Shown: in pieces, positions 18,409-27,557 of the stretch | Layout: every line of letters begins with the position of its first letter | How positions within the stretch are numbered: position 1 is the stretch's first letter | DNA from: Streptococcus sp. F0442 | Lineage (GTDB): Bacteria; Bacillota; Bacilli; Lactobacillales; Streptococcaceae | DNA length: 64,000 nucleotides | Direction of reading: 5' to 3' | Assembly (NCBI RefSeq): GCF_000314795.2 | Contig: NZ_KB373314.1 | Location: 186,001 to 250,000 of the forward strand | Made by a program: the position numbers and the translations under genes | Notes under the pieces: generated by a model | What the model was told of the DNA's origin: nothing | The model's input: only the letters and a program-made list of their open reading frames with translations | The model's database searches: none

Positions 18409-19332
18409 TTATATATAGGACTGAAGCCCACTTGTAAAGGCGATCTTGCCTGATTGCGAAACCAATAAGGTATCGATACCAGGGAGCGATTCAACAATAT
18501 TGAGAATAGAAGAAGGGGTTTCCCCAAATAGTCGAGTAGTCCAAATCTCTCCATCTACGGATTGATCAGATATGATGGTAATGCTGGCCAAGTCTGTCTC
18601 AACAGGATAGCCTGTCTTGCTATCAAATATATGGTGAAAGGACTGGCCATCCACCTCTAGATGACGCTCGTAAATCCCTGAGGTTACGACAGACTTGTTC
18701 TCGATTGAAAGAGAGAGCAAGTGGTGACCTCTTGGTTTAACAGGATTTTGAATCCCGATTCGCCAGGGCTGTTTTCGAATTGGATTCTGACCGACTGTCA
18801 GAATATTGCCACCCAGGTCGATCAAAGCATCCGAGATTCCTTGACTCTTTAGAAATGTAGCAATGAGGTCAGCACTGTAACCCTTTGCCAAAGCCCCTAG
18901 ATCAACTTTCATACCAGGATGTGTTAGATAGACAGCATGGTTTTCATGATCTAGTTGGATTTGTTGAGGGTTGATCTTCAACAAGGCTTGGTCGATTTCT
19001 TTCTGGTCAGGACGCCTAGCATCAGCAAATCCAATTCTCCAAGTCTGAACAAGAGGACCAATTGCAATATTTAAATGGCTATTTGGTGCCTGACTGTGCC
19101 GGGTACCTAAAGAGATGAGTTCAAAAAGATCTGGATGGACTTGAACTGCTGAGATACCCGCTCGATGATTGACCTCCATGAGTTCAGAGCTTGCATCATT
19201 GGCACTGAAGCGGTGTTCATAAGAACGGAGAAGCTCAAAACATCGAGCGAGAAGGTTATCTGCTTGTGGGTGCAGGATCGAAACAGTAATCGTTGTTCCC
19301 ATCAAGCGTTCAGATTGACTGCTTAGGTCCAC
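18409..19332 (-). CDS. apbE: FAD:protein FMN transferase ApbE
   Basis: Mg-dependent enzyme that moves FMN from FAD onto Ser/Thr of target proteins. ApbE features: MGTTITVSIL near the N-terminus, the central LGALAKGYSADLIA and GGNILTVG, and the C-terminal HHIFDSKTGYPVETDLASIT with the metal-binding region. No signal peptide or lipobox is visible, so unlike most ApbE it should be cytoplasmic, matching a cytoplasmic target downstream. I favour the GTG at 19332 because GGAAAGG lies 11 bases upstream. Another in-frame GTG at 19359 has no ribosome site and falls almost on the predicted transcription start. First gene of a three-gene operon. Confidence 0.9.
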   Translation of the reverse strand: MDLSSQSERLMGTTITVSILHPQADNLLARCFELLRSYEHRFSANDASSELMEVNHRAGISAVQVHPDLFELISLGTRHSQAPNSHLNIAIGPLVQTWRIGFADARRPDQKEIDQALLKINPQQIQLDHENHAVYLTHPGMKVDLGALAKGYSADLIATFLKSQGISDALIDLGGNILTVGQNPIRKQPWRIGIQNPVKPRGHHLLSLSIENKSVVTSGIYERHLEVDGQSFHHIFDSKTGYPVETDLASITIISDQSVDGEIWTTRLFGETPSSILNIVESLPGIDTLLVSQSGKIAFTSGLQSYI

Positions 19333-19367
19333 TGAAAATCTATCCTTTCCTATTTTCACTTACTTAC

Positions 19368-19396
19368 AGTATATCAAAAAGATATCGTTTTCACAA
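19368..19396 (-). promoter_or_regulatory. apbE promoter with cre-like box
   Basis: Minus strand TTGTGA-N17-TATACT. TGAAAACGATATCT (19380-19393) overlaps the -35 and matches the CcpA consensus at 13 of 14 positions. Confidence 0.65.
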
Positions 19397-19490
19397 TCGT
19401 TTTAAGCATATTATTTGACTTTTTTTACAGTATGTGAAATCTATATTTCTTTTTAATTTGAAAAAAAAATCACAAATTTAAGCAAAATCA

Positions 19491-19520
19491 TTGTAAACGA
19501 TACCATTTTTATGATATACT
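19491..19520 (+). promoter_or_regulatory. nox promoter with cre-like box
   Basis: TTGTAA-N18-TATACT with TG before the -10. TGTAAACGATACCA (19492-19505) overlaps the -35 and matches the CcpA consensus at 13 of 14 positions. It mirrors the divergent apbE promoter. Confidence 0.65.
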
Positions 19521-19556
19521 CAAGAGGTAAATTAAATTAAAGGTAGGATTTTTTCT

Positions 19557-20933
19557 ATGAGTAAAATCGTTGTTGTAGGGGCAAACCACGCCGGAACAGC
19601 ATGTATCAACACTATGTTAGATAATTTTGGATATGAAAATGAAATTGTAGTTTTCGACCAAAACTCTAACATTTCATTCCTTGGTTGCGGAATGGCGCTT
19701 TGGATCGGTGAACAAATCGATGGTCCTGAAGGTCTTTTCTACTCTGACAAAGAAAAATTGGAAGCTAAAGGTGCAAAAGTGTATATGAACTCACCTGTTC
19801 TTTCAATCGATTATGACAAAAAAGTTGTGACAGCGGAAGTTGACGGGAAAGAACACAAAGAATCATACGAAAAATTGATCTTTGCGACTGGTTCAACACC
19901 AATCATTCCTCCGATCAAAGGAGTTGAAATTGTTCCTGGTAACCGTGAGTTCAAGGCGACTCTTGAAAACCTTCAATTTGTAAAATTGTACCAAAATGCT
20001 GAAGAAGTTATTGAAAAATTGAAAGACAACAGCAAACACTTAAACCGCATTGCCGTAGTTGGTGGTGGGTACATCGGTGTTGAGTTAGCTGAAGCTTTCG
20101 AGCGTCTTGGCAAAGACGTTGTCTTGGTTGATATCGTGGATACTGTCTTGAACGGATACTACGACAAAGACTTTACAGACATCATGGCGAAGAACTTGGA
20201 AGACAACAATATTCGTTTGGCTCTTGGACAAACTGTTCAAGCGGTTGAAGGAAATGGTAAAGTGGAACGCCTTGTGACTGACAAAGAAACTTTCGATGTA
20301 GATATGGTGATCTTGGCAGTTGGTTTCCGCCCTAACACAGCTCTTGCTGATGGTAAGATCGAACTCTTCCGCAATGGTGCCTTCCTTGTTGATAAGAAGC
20401 AAGAAACTTCACTTCCAGGTGTATACGCTGTTGGTGACTGTGCGACAATCTACGACAATGCGCGTGATGAAATGAGTTACATCGCTCTTGCATCTAATGC
20501 TGTTCGTTCTGGTATTGTGGGTGCTTACAACGCAACTGGTCACGAATTGGAAGGAATCGGTGTTCAAGGTTCTAACGGTATCTCTATCTACGGCCTTCAC
20601 ATGGTTTCAACTGGTTTGACACTTGAAAAAGCAAAAGCTGCTGGTTTCAACGCTGGTGAAACAGGATTCAACGACCTACAAAAACCTGAATTTATCAAAC
20701 ACGATAACCATGAAGTTGGAATCAAGATTGTCTACAATAAAGACAACCGTCAAATTCTTGGTGCTCAAATGGTATCACGTGATAGTGCAATCTCAATGGG
20801 AATTCATATGTTCTCACTTGCGATTCAAGAACACGTGACAATTGATAAATTGGCTTTGACTGACTTGTTCTTCTTGCCACACTTCAATAAACCATACAAC
20901 TACATCACAATGGCAGCTTTAACTGCTGAATAA
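19557..20933 (+). CDS. nox: Water-forming NADH oxidase
   Basis: Reduces O2 to water with NADH, regenerating NAD+ and removing oxygen. It is 458 aa, with an FAD-binding Rossmann motif at the N-terminus ([11 protein letters not shown]), the single redox cysteine C44 in [10 protein letters not shown] that cycles through sulfenic acid, a second Rossmann fold ([15 protein letters not shown]) for NADH, and VYAVGDCA. This is the standard Nox-2 pattern. GGTAGGA precedes the ATG. Monocistronic, divergent from the apbE operon, with a cre-like box suggesting carbon control. Confidence 0.95.
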   Translation: MSKIVVVGANHAGTACINTMLDNFGYENEIVVFDQNSNISFLGCGMALWIGEQIDGPEGLFYSDKEKLEAKGAKVYMNSPVLSIDYDKKVVTAEVDGKEHKESYEKLIFATGSTPIIPPIKGVEIVPGNREFKATLENLQFVKLYQNAEEVIEKLKDNSKHLNRIAVVGGGYIGVELAEAFERLGKDVVLVDIVDTVLNGYYDKDFTDIMAKNLEDNNIRLALGQTVQAVEGNGKVERLVTDKETFDVDMVILAVGFRPNTALADGKIELFRNGAFLVDKKQETSLPGVYAVGDCATIYDNARDEMSYIALASNAVRSGIVGAYNATGHELEGIGVQGSNGISIYGLHMVSTGLTLEKAKAAGFNAGETGFNDLQKPEFIKHDNHEVGIKIVYNKDNRQILGAQMVSRDSAISMGIHMFSLAIQEHVTIDKLALTDLFFLPHFNKPYNYITMAALTAE

Positions 20934-20942
20934 TGAATTTTA

Positions 20943-20975
20943 AACAGGACTAGTAGTGGACTAGTTCTGTTTTTT
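20943..20975 (+). terminator. Terminator after nox
   Basis: Stem ACAGgACTAGT/ACTAGTtCTGT then TTTTTT. Confidence 0.9.
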
Positions 20976-21048
20976 ATTTTATTTCATGTATTCAGAGGCG
21001 GTGAAATGAGGTATAATAAAGAAGATTAGAATGTGAAGGAGTTAGGGA

Positions 21049-22593
21049 ATGTCTGAAAAAGAAGAAGATTTAAAAAAGGAATTTCATTTTGCCTCTAGTT
21101 CGATTGTGGCACATATTGTCAGAGGTGTTCTGGTTGGGATTGTGGTAGGATGCATTGTCTCAAGTTTTCGCTTCTTGATCGAACATACTTTTCATTTTGT
21201 TCAAGGGGTTTACACGGAAATGCCTCGTCATCCTCTCTATTTTTTAGCAATGCTTGGTGTGTATGTCTTGATCGTACTTCTAGCAGGTCGCCTGATTCGC
21301 TCCAATTGGGATATCAAGGGATCCGGAATACCGCAAGTAGAAGCAGAACTTAAGGGCCTCTTGGCCGTAAGTTGGTGGGATACCTTATGGAAGAAGTACA
21401 TCCTAGGGATTTTAGCTATCGGTAGTGGCCTGATGCTTGGTCGTGAAGGTCCTAGTATTCAATTAGGGGCTATGGGAGGAAAAGGTATCGCTCATCATTT
21501 GAAGGTCAGCCCAGTAGAGGAGCGCTCATTGATTGCGAGTGGTGCCGCTGCAGGTCTTGCTGCAGCCTTTAATGCACCGATAGCGGGGCTCTTATTTGTA
21601 GTCGAAGAGGTCTACCATCATTTTTCACGTTTTTTTTGGATTTCAACCCTTGCGGCTAGTTTGACTGCTAACTTCATTTCACTCAATATCTTTGGTCAAA
21701 CGCCAGTTCTCCATATGCCACAAAATATTCCTCCTCTTCCTCTCTCCCAGTATTGGATTTATCTTTTTCTTGGGGTCTTTTTGGGAGCAGCAGGCTATGT
21801 ATATGAAGTAGTGGTGCTGAATATCGGTCGATTGTATCGTTTACTTGAGAAGATTTTTCATGTTCCTTCTCATTACTCTTCCTTATTTGCCTTTGTCTTG
21901 ATTATTCCAATCGGCTATTTCCTTCCACAAATTCTTGGTGGCGGGAACCAATTGGTTTTGGATTTAGCTCGAGTACCGTATCCAGTTCTATCGATCCTTC
22001 TCTATTTTATGATCCGTTTTATCTGGAGTATGTTGAGTTATGGTAGTGGTCTACCTGGCGGAATTTTCTTGCCCATTCTAGCTTTAGGATCTCTTTTAGG
22101 TGCGATCGTTGGAACTTTCCTCCAAAACATTGGCTTTATCTCTCAAAATCAATTACCTCTCTTCATTATTTTAGGAATGAGTGGGTATTTTGGGGCTATT
22201 TCGAAAGCTCCTTTAACAGCTATGATTTTGGTAACAGAGATGGTCGGTGATATTCGTAGTTTAATGCCACTGGGAATGGTCACCTTGCTGGCTTACATGA
22301 TCATGGATCTCTTCCATGGAGCACCAGTCTATGAAGCCATGCTGGAGCAACTCTTACCTGATAAGGCGCAAGAAGAAGGAGAGTTGACCTTGATTGAGAT
22401 TCCTGTATCCGAAAAGATTGCAGGGAAACAAGTTCATGAACTCGAACTTCCTCAAGATATTTTAATTACTACGCAAATGCGAAGTGGTAAGAGCTATACG
22501 GTCAATGGTGCGACCCGCTTGTATCTAGGTGATAGCATCTTTGTGGTGGTGAAAGAATCTGAAATTGGACGAGTCAAGGATATTCTTTTGTAA
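21049..22593 (+). CDS. ClC family H+/Cl- antiporter with TrkA-C-like domain
   Basis: A 514-aa membrane exchanger. ClC signatures: GSGIP (residues 91-95), GREGP (131-135) with gating glutamate E133, and GLPGGIFLP. The EE pair in GLLFVVEEVYHH corresponds to the internal proton glutamate of E. coli ClcA, so a Cl-/H+ antiporter rather than a channel is expected. The last 70 residues form a regulatory TrkA_C-like domain. TATAAT is at 21012-21017 and GAAGGAG before the ATG. It may help acid tolerance. It lies just upstream of the iron cluster but has its own spacing and promoter. Confidence 0.92.
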   Translation: MSEKEEDLKKEFHFASSSIVAHIVRGVLVGIVVGCIVSSFRFLIEHTFHFVQGVYTEMPRHPLYFLAMLGVYVLIVLLAGRLIRSNWDIKGSGIPQVEAELKGLLAVSWWDTLWKKYILGILAIGSGLMLGREGPSIQLGAMGGKGIAHHLKVSPVEERSLIASGAAAGLAAAFNAPIAGLLFVVEEVYHHFSRFFWISTLAASLTANFISLNIFGQTPVLHMPQNIPPLPLSQYWIYLFLGVFLGAAGYVYEVVVLNIGRLYRLLEKIFHVPSHYSSLFAFVLIIPIGYFLPQILGGGNQLVLDLARVPYPVLSILLYFMIRFIWSMLSYGSGLPGGIFLPILALGSLLGAIVGTFLQNIGFISQNQLPLFIILGMSGYFGAISKAPLTAMILVTEMVGDIRSLMPLGMVTLLAYMIMDLFHGAPVYEAMLEQLLPDKAQEEGELTLIEIPVSEKIAGKQVHELELPQDILITTQMRSGKSYTVNGATRLYLGDSIFVVVKESEIGRVKDILL

Positions 22594-22643
22594 AAGACAG
22601 TTTCTTAGAAAAGTCTTTCTATTATTAAATTTTCAGACAATTG

Positions 22644-22672
22644 TTGAAAAATGAGAAAACTTCTGGTAAAAT
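22644..22672 (+). promoter_or_regulatory. Promoter of efe-tat operon
   Basis: TTGAAA-N17-TAAAAT, 31 bases before the efeO start. I see no clear Fur or other metal-regulator box. Confidence 0.65.
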
Positions 22673-22703
22673 AAGTCCAAGAACAAAAGAGGAGAAGTCT
22701 TTC

Positions 22704-23576
22704 ATGAAAAAATATAGTCTACTCTTATTGAGTGTTGCTCTTTTAGCAGGGTGTGCAAATTCTACTAGCAAACAGTCGAGTCAAAAGACGCAAACCAGCT
22801 CAACGATGCAGTTGTCAAAGGCTGACCAGAAGACCTTGGACAATGCGACAGCTGAATACAAAGACTTTGTCGAAATGCAAATCGACCAATTGCTCAAGGA
22901 TACAGAAGGTTTCCGAGATACCCTAAAAGCTGGGAATTTGGAAGAAGCTAAAAAACAATATCCCCTGATCCGCATGGCCTATGAACGCTCAGAACCGATT
23001 GCTGAAACCTTTGGGGAGTCTGATGTGAAGATTGACTATCGTTTGGTGGACTATGTGGATGAAAATAAATCAGAAGAAGGCTGGTCTGGCTTTCACCGGA
23101 TTGAGCGCATCCTTTGGGAAAACAATACCACAGATGGCACAGAAAAATATGCAGACCAACTGGTGAACGATATCAAGGAGTTGAAAGCTAAGATCGCAAC
23201 CGTTGATGTGACTCCTGATGTGATGCTAACTGGGGCTGTTGATCTGCTAAATGAAGTAGCAACGCAAAAGATCACGGGTGAAGAAGAAGTCTTCTCTCAT
23301 ACAGATCTGTACGACTTCCGTGCCAATATTGAAGGAGCTGAAAAGATTTTCTCTCTCTTTAAACCTTTGATTGAGAAAAAAGATGCCAAGTTGGTTAAAA
23401 CCTTGGAAGCAGAATTCAAAAATGTCAATGATTTATTGGACAAACACATGACTGATGAAACAAATTACAAGTCTTACACAGATTTGACCAAGGAAGATAC
23501 CAAGGAATTGGCCGAAGCGGTGACCAAACTTGGTGAACCTTTGTCTCAAATGGGTGTGATTTTAGATGGGAAATAA
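22704..23576 (+). CDS. efeO: EfeO/EfeM-like iron-binding lipoprotein (peptidase M75/imelysin domain)
   Basis: Extracellular component of the Efe ferrous-iron uptake system. A lipoprotein signal ends at lipobox LLAGC (C17). The M75 domain carries the HxxE metal motif HRIE (residues 131-134) in GFHRIERILWE. At 290 aa it lacks the cupredoxin domain of E. coli EfeO, so it is the EfeM-like short form. The start has GGAGAA upstream; a longer in-frame reading includes the promoter and is rejected. First gene of efeO-efeB-efeU-tatC-tatA. Confidence 0.92.
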   Translation: MKKYSLLLLSVALLAGCANSTSKQSSQKTQTSSTMQLSKADQKTLDNATAEYKDFVEMQIDQLLKDTEGFRDTLKAGNLEEAKKQYPLIRMAYERSEPIAETFGESDVKIDYRLVDYVDENKSEEGWSGFHRIERILWENNTTDGTEKYADQLVNDIKELKAKIATVDVTPDVMLTGAVDLLNEVATQKITGEEEVFSHTDLYDFRANIEGAEKIFSLFKPLIEKKDAKLVKTLEAEFKNVNDLLDKHMTDETNYKSYTDLTKEDTKELAEAVTKLGEPLSQMGVILDGK

Positions 23577-23581
23577 GAAAA

Positions 23582-24787
23582 ATGGCTGACGAAAAATTTT
23601 TAGATAAAAAAATGGACCGTCGTGAATTTCTTAAAAAAGCAGGTATTGGAGGGGCCGGTCTAGCACTAGGCCTCTCTGGTGCATCTGCTTTTTTCGCTAA
23701 TCAAGACAGTTCCAGTAAAAAAGCTTATGATGGGGATGAAGACATCTCCTTTTATGGCAAGCATCAAGCAGGGATTACGACGGCCATGCAGAAGGCTTGC
23801 TACTTGGTGGTGCTGGATCTTCACACGACGGACAAAAAAGAAGTCATCCAGCTTTTTAAAGATTGGACCGACTATAGTAGTAAATTAGTCGAAGGGCATT
23901 TGGTTAAAAAAAATGGTGCTAATGCCCTCTTGCCGCCAACAGATACAGGTGAAACAGTAGGACTCAACCCCTATCGCTTGAGCCTGACTTTTGGAGTTTC
24001 GGCTGATTTTCTTAAAAAACTTGGTTTAGAATCCAAACGTCCCAAGCTCTTTCGTGATTTGCCTCCATTTCCAAAGGAGCAGTTGCAGGACAAATACACA
24101 GGTGGCGATATCGTCATCCAGGCCTGTGCCGACGATGAGCAAGTAGCCTTTCATGCGGTGCGAAATCTCATCCGCAAAGGTCGCAATACCATCACCATGA
24201 AGTGGAGTAAGTCCGGTTTTGCGGCGATTGGTGACAGAAAAGAAACGCCGCGTAACCTCTTTGGCTTTAAAGATGGAACAGCAAATGTCACGACGGAGAA
24301 GGACTTTGATAAGGTCGTCTGGACTGACAGTAAGGACTGGATGAAGGGTGGTTCCTATATGGCTCTTCGCCTAGTCCAAATGCACTTGGAAACTTGGGAC
24401 CGGACCAATTTGCAAGAGCAGGAAAATACTTTTGGTCGCTACAAGGAGTCAGGGGCTCCATTTGGGAAAACCAACGAATTTGATGAAGTAGATTTATCTA
24501 AACTACCAGTTGATTCACATGTCCGTTTGGCCAAAGAAGTGGATCGTCCGATTTTACGGCGTTCCTATTCTTATTCAGATGGCATCAATGAACAGACTGG
24601 GCAATTTGATGCAGGCTTGATTTTTATCGCCTTTCAAAAAGATCCAAACAGTTTTGTTAAAATCCAAACCAATCTAGGTGCAGTGGATAAAATGAACGAG
24701 TACATCACCCATATTGGAAGTGGACTCTTTGCTTGCTTTGCAGGCGTAGAGAAAGGAGGCTACCTTGGTCAAGCACTCTTTGAATAA
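23582..24787 (+). CDS. efeB: EfeB, Dyp-type heme peroxidase with Tat signal
   Basis: Deferrochelatase/peroxidase of the Efe system, exported folded with heme. The N-terminus has a twin-arginine signal DRREFLKKAG (R13, R14), then a hydrophobic stretch ending near ASAFFA. Dyp motifs: GFKDGTAN (GxxDG), and RRSYSYSDG further on. 401 aa, standard. It begins 5 bases after efeO and its end overlaps efeU. It is the only clear Tat substrate in this window, and the Tat translocase is encoded in the same operon. Confidence 0.94.
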   Translation: MADEKFLDKKMDRREFLKKAGIGGAGLALGLSGASAFFANQDSSSKKAYDGDEDISFYGKHQAGITTAMQKACYLVVLDLHTTDKKEVIQLFKDWTDYSSKLVEGHLVKKNGANALLPPTDTGETVGLNPYRLSLTFGVSADFLKKLGLESKRPKLFRDLPPFPKEQLQDKYTGGDIVIQACADDEQVAFHAVRNLIRKGRNTITMKWSKSGFAAIGDRKETPRNLFGFKDGTANVTTEKDFDKVVWTDSKDWMKGGSYMALRLVQMHLETWDRTNLQEQENTFGRYKESGAPFGKTNEFDEVDLSKLPVDSHVRLAKEVDRPILRRSYSYSDGINEQTGQFDAGLIFIAFQKDPNSFVKIQTNLGAVDKMNEYITHIGSGLFACFAGVEKGGYLGQALFE

Positions 24788-26450
24788 ACTCTTGATCTTG
24801 TTCGGCATTCTTGCCTTGTTCTGGACTCATCCAGTGGCTGCGGAATCTTATAGCGATCTCTTTATCAAGATCACAGATGCAACAACCGCTGTAGAAAATA
24901 AAAACCAGGATAAGGCCAAGGAATTGATCGCTGAGATTCAGGCTGATTTTAAAACCAAGGACCACCATGATTCCAAGGCAGGAAAAAAAGTTAGCCAAGC
25001 TCTAGCTATAAAAGGGGAGGTAACCAAAGAGGATCTCACTAAGATCTCATCAGCCTTGCTAGCTTTTGAAAAAGAGCAAAATCCGATCGATTTAGAGGCG
25101 GAAAAAGACAAACTCGTTAGTCGCCTCGCTCCTTATTTTAAGAACTTACAAGATGCCATTACAGCTAAGGATCTGGATAAAACCCGTCAAACCTATGCAG
25201 ATCTCAATAATACCTGGACACGAAACGAAGCAGTGGTAAGGGATCATAGCACAGCCTACTATGGCAAAATCGAGACGGCCATTTCGCTCTTACGTAGTAG
25301 CATTGAAACAGAGCCTACTGACTTCACCAGCATCCAGTCCTCCTATGATGACCTCAAAAATGGGATTGATGCCTTTGTAAAAGGAGAAGCGATTAGCAGT
25401 GCTAGTACGGATTTGACACTGAAAGATGGGATCAAGCTTTTGGAGAAGGCGCAAAACCAATTCCAATCCGGCGACGATAAATCTGCTGCAGCAACTATGA
25501 AGCAGTTCATCACCATCTGGCCAACTATCGAGGGGGATGTCAGCACGACCAATCCAAGTCTCTACACGCGCGTAGAGAGTGAATCCCCGGTCATTATGGT
25601 TAAGGGGACAGAAAAGACCTACCAAGAGAAATTACAAGCCTTGATCAGGGACCTTTCTGCGATCGATACGACAGCTTCTTACAACGCTTTTGATGCTATG
25701 TTGATTCTTCTGCGTGAAGGAGTAGAAGCGCTTCTGATCGTCATGGCTCTTGTGACGACCCTTAAGGCTGCTAAGATGAGGAAAGGCCTCAAATGGGTCT
25801 ATGGTGGAGCTCTTGCTGGTGTTCTTGCCAGTGCAGCGATCGCTCTTGTTTTGCAAGTAGCTTTTCCAGCTGTGACTTCGGGGTCTAACCGGGAAATCAT
25901 TGAAGGGGGCGTTGGGATTTTCGCTGTAGTCATGATGATCCTCGTAGGAATTTGGCTACACAGCAAGTCCTCTGTCAAACAGTGGAATGCCTTTATGGAC
26001 CGTCAGATGAAGACGGTAACGGCTACAGGAAGTTTTGTCTCTATGTTTGCCCTCAGTTTCTTAGCAGTCTTTCGTGAAGGGGCTGAGACCATTCTCTTCT
26101 ATGTTGGGATCATTCCACGGATTACAACCGCTCATTTCATACTAGGAATCGGGCTTGCCATAGCCGTTCTCATCATCATTGCAGTGGCGATGACCAAGGC
26201 CAGTCAAGCGATCCAACCTCATCGAATCTTTTTCATTCTGACGTGGTTGATTTACGCCTTGGCCTTCAAGATGCTCGGTGTCAGCATCCACGCCCTACAG
26301 TTGACCAATATTCTACCTAGTCATTTGGTCAATGGACTTCCTACCATTGATTGGGCGGGTATCTATCCAAGCTGGGAAGTTCTTCTTCCTCAACTACTCT
26401 TTGTGGCCCTGATCGCCCTTATCACGGTGAGACAACATGGCAAAGAGTAG
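24765..26450 (+). CDS. efeU: EfeU, FTR1-family iron permease
   Basis: Membrane permease for iron. The protein starts at TTG, with AAAGGAGG just upstream inside efeB, giving a signal peptide (LLILFGILALFW...AAE). An extracytoplasmic helical region of about 280 residues follows, then about seven membrane segments. The two REXXE iron-binding motifs are present: REGVE (in LLREGVEALLIVMAL) and REGAE (in FREGAETILFYVG). At 561 aa it is the long form with an N-terminal extension. It overlaps efeB by 23 bases and tatC by 14. Confidence 0.93.
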   Translation: MVKHSLNKLLILFGILALFWTHPVAAESYSDLFIKITDATTAVENKNQDKAKELIAEIQADFKTKDHHDSKAGKKVSQALAIKGEVTKEDLTKISSALLAFEKEQNPIDLEAEKDKLVSRLAPYFKNLQDAITAKDLDKTRQTYADLNNTWTRNEAVVRDHSTAYYGKIETAISLLRSSIETEPTDFTSIQSSYDDLKNGIDAFVKGEAISSASTDLTLKDGIKLLEKAQNQFQSGDDKSAAATMKQFITIWPTIEGDVSTTNPSLYTRVESESPVIMVKGTEKTYQEKLQALIRDLSAIDTTASYNAFDAMLILLREGVEALLIVMALVTTLKAAKMRKGLKWVYGGALAGVLASAAIALVLQVAFPAVTSGSNREIIEGGVGIFAVVMMILVGIWLHSKSSVKQWNAFMDRQMKTVTATGSFVSMFALSFLAVFREGAETILFYVGIIPRITTAHFILGIGLAIAVLIIIAVAMTKASQAIQPHRIFFILTWLIYALAFKMLGVSIHALQLTNILPSHLVNGLPTIDWAGIYPSWEVLLPQLLFVALIALITVRQHGKE

Positions 26451-27156
26451 AGCAGATAAAATGACCATTGTCGAGCACTTGGTCGAATTTCGAAAACGAT
26501 TGATCGCGGTTGTCTTGTGTTATATTATCGTCTTCATCGTAGCCTTTGTTTTTGCTGGAGAACTCTACCAAGTATTGACGGCTAGCCTCCATCAAAAACT
26601 GCTGGTACTAGGGCCAAATGATATCCTCTGGATCTATGTTTCGCTGGCCAATCTCACAGCCTTTAGCCTGACCCTGCCCTTTATTGTCTACCAGATTTGG
26701 CAATTTGTGAGGCCGGCTTTGAGGGAGAAGGAGGCGCGTGCAGTCTTTGCCTACATCCCAGCTAGCTTTATTTGCTTTGTGCTGGGGCTTGCATTTGGTT
26801 ATTTCTTTGTCAGCCCTGCGATTTTAGAGGTCTTGATGCGCTTGGGAGAAGGACTGTTTGATACCCAATTGACGGCGCAAAATTATTTAACCTTCTTATT
26901 GCACACCACCCTGCCTTTAGGAGTCTTGTTCGAGTTACCAGTTTTAGTCGCTTTTCTGACCTCAATTGGGCTGTTGACACCACAATTTTTAATCACCTAC
27001 CGTCGTTATGCTTACTTTGTCCTGCTGGTCTTAGCCGTCGTGCTAACCCCTGCAGACTTTATCAGTGACTTGGCCATGACGCTCCCTTTGATCCTCTTAT
27101 TTGAAGTGAGTGTCGCCATCAGTAAAGTCATCTATTCGAGAAAAAGGAGAAACTAA
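26437..27156 (+). CDS. tatC: Sec-independent translocase TatC
   Basis: Six-helix receptor of the twin-arginine translocase. At 239 aa it carries TIVEHLVEFRKRLI at the N-terminus, FVRPALREKEAR in the first cytoplasmic loop and AVVLTPADFISDLAMTLPLILLFE near the end, all typical. It overlaps efeU by 14 bases and tatA by one base, so it is translationally coupled to the iron genes. Many streptococci lack Tat; here it appears dedicated to EfeB. Confidence 0.94.
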   Translation: MAKSRADKMTIVEHLVEFRKRLIAVVLCYIIVFIVAFVFAGELYQVLTASLHQKLLVLGPNDILWIYVSLANLTAFSLTLPFIVYQIWQFVRPALREKEARAVFAYIPASFICFVLGLAFGYFFVSPAILEVLMRLGEGLFDTQLTAQNYLTFLLHTTLPLGVLFELPVLVAFLTSIGLLTPQFLITYRRYAYFVLLVLAVVLTPADFISDLAMTLPLILLFEVSVAISKVIYSRKRRN

Positions 27157-27353
27157 TGGGAATTTTACGTGATATTGGAGCACCAGGTTTGATCATCATC
27201 ATCCTGGGTGCCCTTTTGATTTTTGGACCAAAACGCCTGCCTGAATTGGGCCAGTCTATCGGCAAAATGTTTGCTGAATTTAAGACAGCTGTCAATAAAG
27301 GCAGTGAAGAAGCTGATCAAGACGCAAAAGAAGACAAGAAAGAAAAAGAATAA
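27156..27353 (+). CDS. tatA: Sec-independent translocase TatA
   Basis: A 65-aa pore-forming subunit with one N-terminal membrane helix (PGLIIIILGALLIFGPKRLPELG), an amphipathic helix and a charged tail rich in Asp, Glu and Lys. The FGPKRLPELG hinge is diagnostic. It overlaps the tatC stop. Only TatA and TatC are present, the minimal Gram-positive system. Last gene of the operon. Confidence 0.94.
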   Translation: MGILRDIGAPGLIIIILGALLIFGPKRLPELGQSIGKMFAEFKTAVNKGSEEADQDAKEDKKEKE

Positions 27354-27375
27354 TCAGACAATTTTCAAAATTCTA

Positions 27376-27404
27376 TTGAGTTCGATTGCATAAAAAGGTA
27401 TAAT
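27376..27404 (+). promoter_or_regulatory. Promoter of small membrane peptide
   Basis: TTGAGT-N17-TATAAT; the -10 is perfect. Confidence 0.75.
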
Positions 27405-27439
27405 AAGACAAGGACTTGCAATCGACGAAGGAGGAAACC

Positions 27440-27550
27440 ATGATTATTACGATTTTGTCACTCATTTTCTATTTTACCTATATCGGATTCTTATGCTGGT
27501 TGGTCGTAAAAATTGTCGAAAAATTGTTCAATTTCTTGTTGAACCGTTAA
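27440..27550 (+). CDS. 36-aa hydrophobic membrane peptide
   Basis: A small reading frame, MIITILSLIFYFTYIGFL..., of 36 residues: one hydrophobic helix over residues 2-24, then an amphipathic basic tail ending NFLLNR. I do not recognise a family. Support for a real gene is strong for its size: a perfect GAAGGAGG six bases upstream, its own near-consensus promoter and a terminator immediately after the stop. It could be a regulator of a membrane complex or a type I toxin-like peptide. No antisense RNA gene is obvious. Confidence 0.7.
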   Translation: MIITILSLIFYFTYIGFLCWLVVKIVEKLFNFLLNR

Positions 27551-27557
27551 TAAAGAA

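Noticed and set aside
18384..18554. N-terminal extension of the small FMN reductase
   Set aside because: It overlaps apbE in another phase and would precede the perfect family start MTKLIAIVG, which has its own ribosome site.
19391..19400. Rex operator at the apbE/nox intergenic region
   Set aside because: Only the half-site TTGTGAAA is present; the second arm of the palindrome is missing. The cre-like reading fits better.
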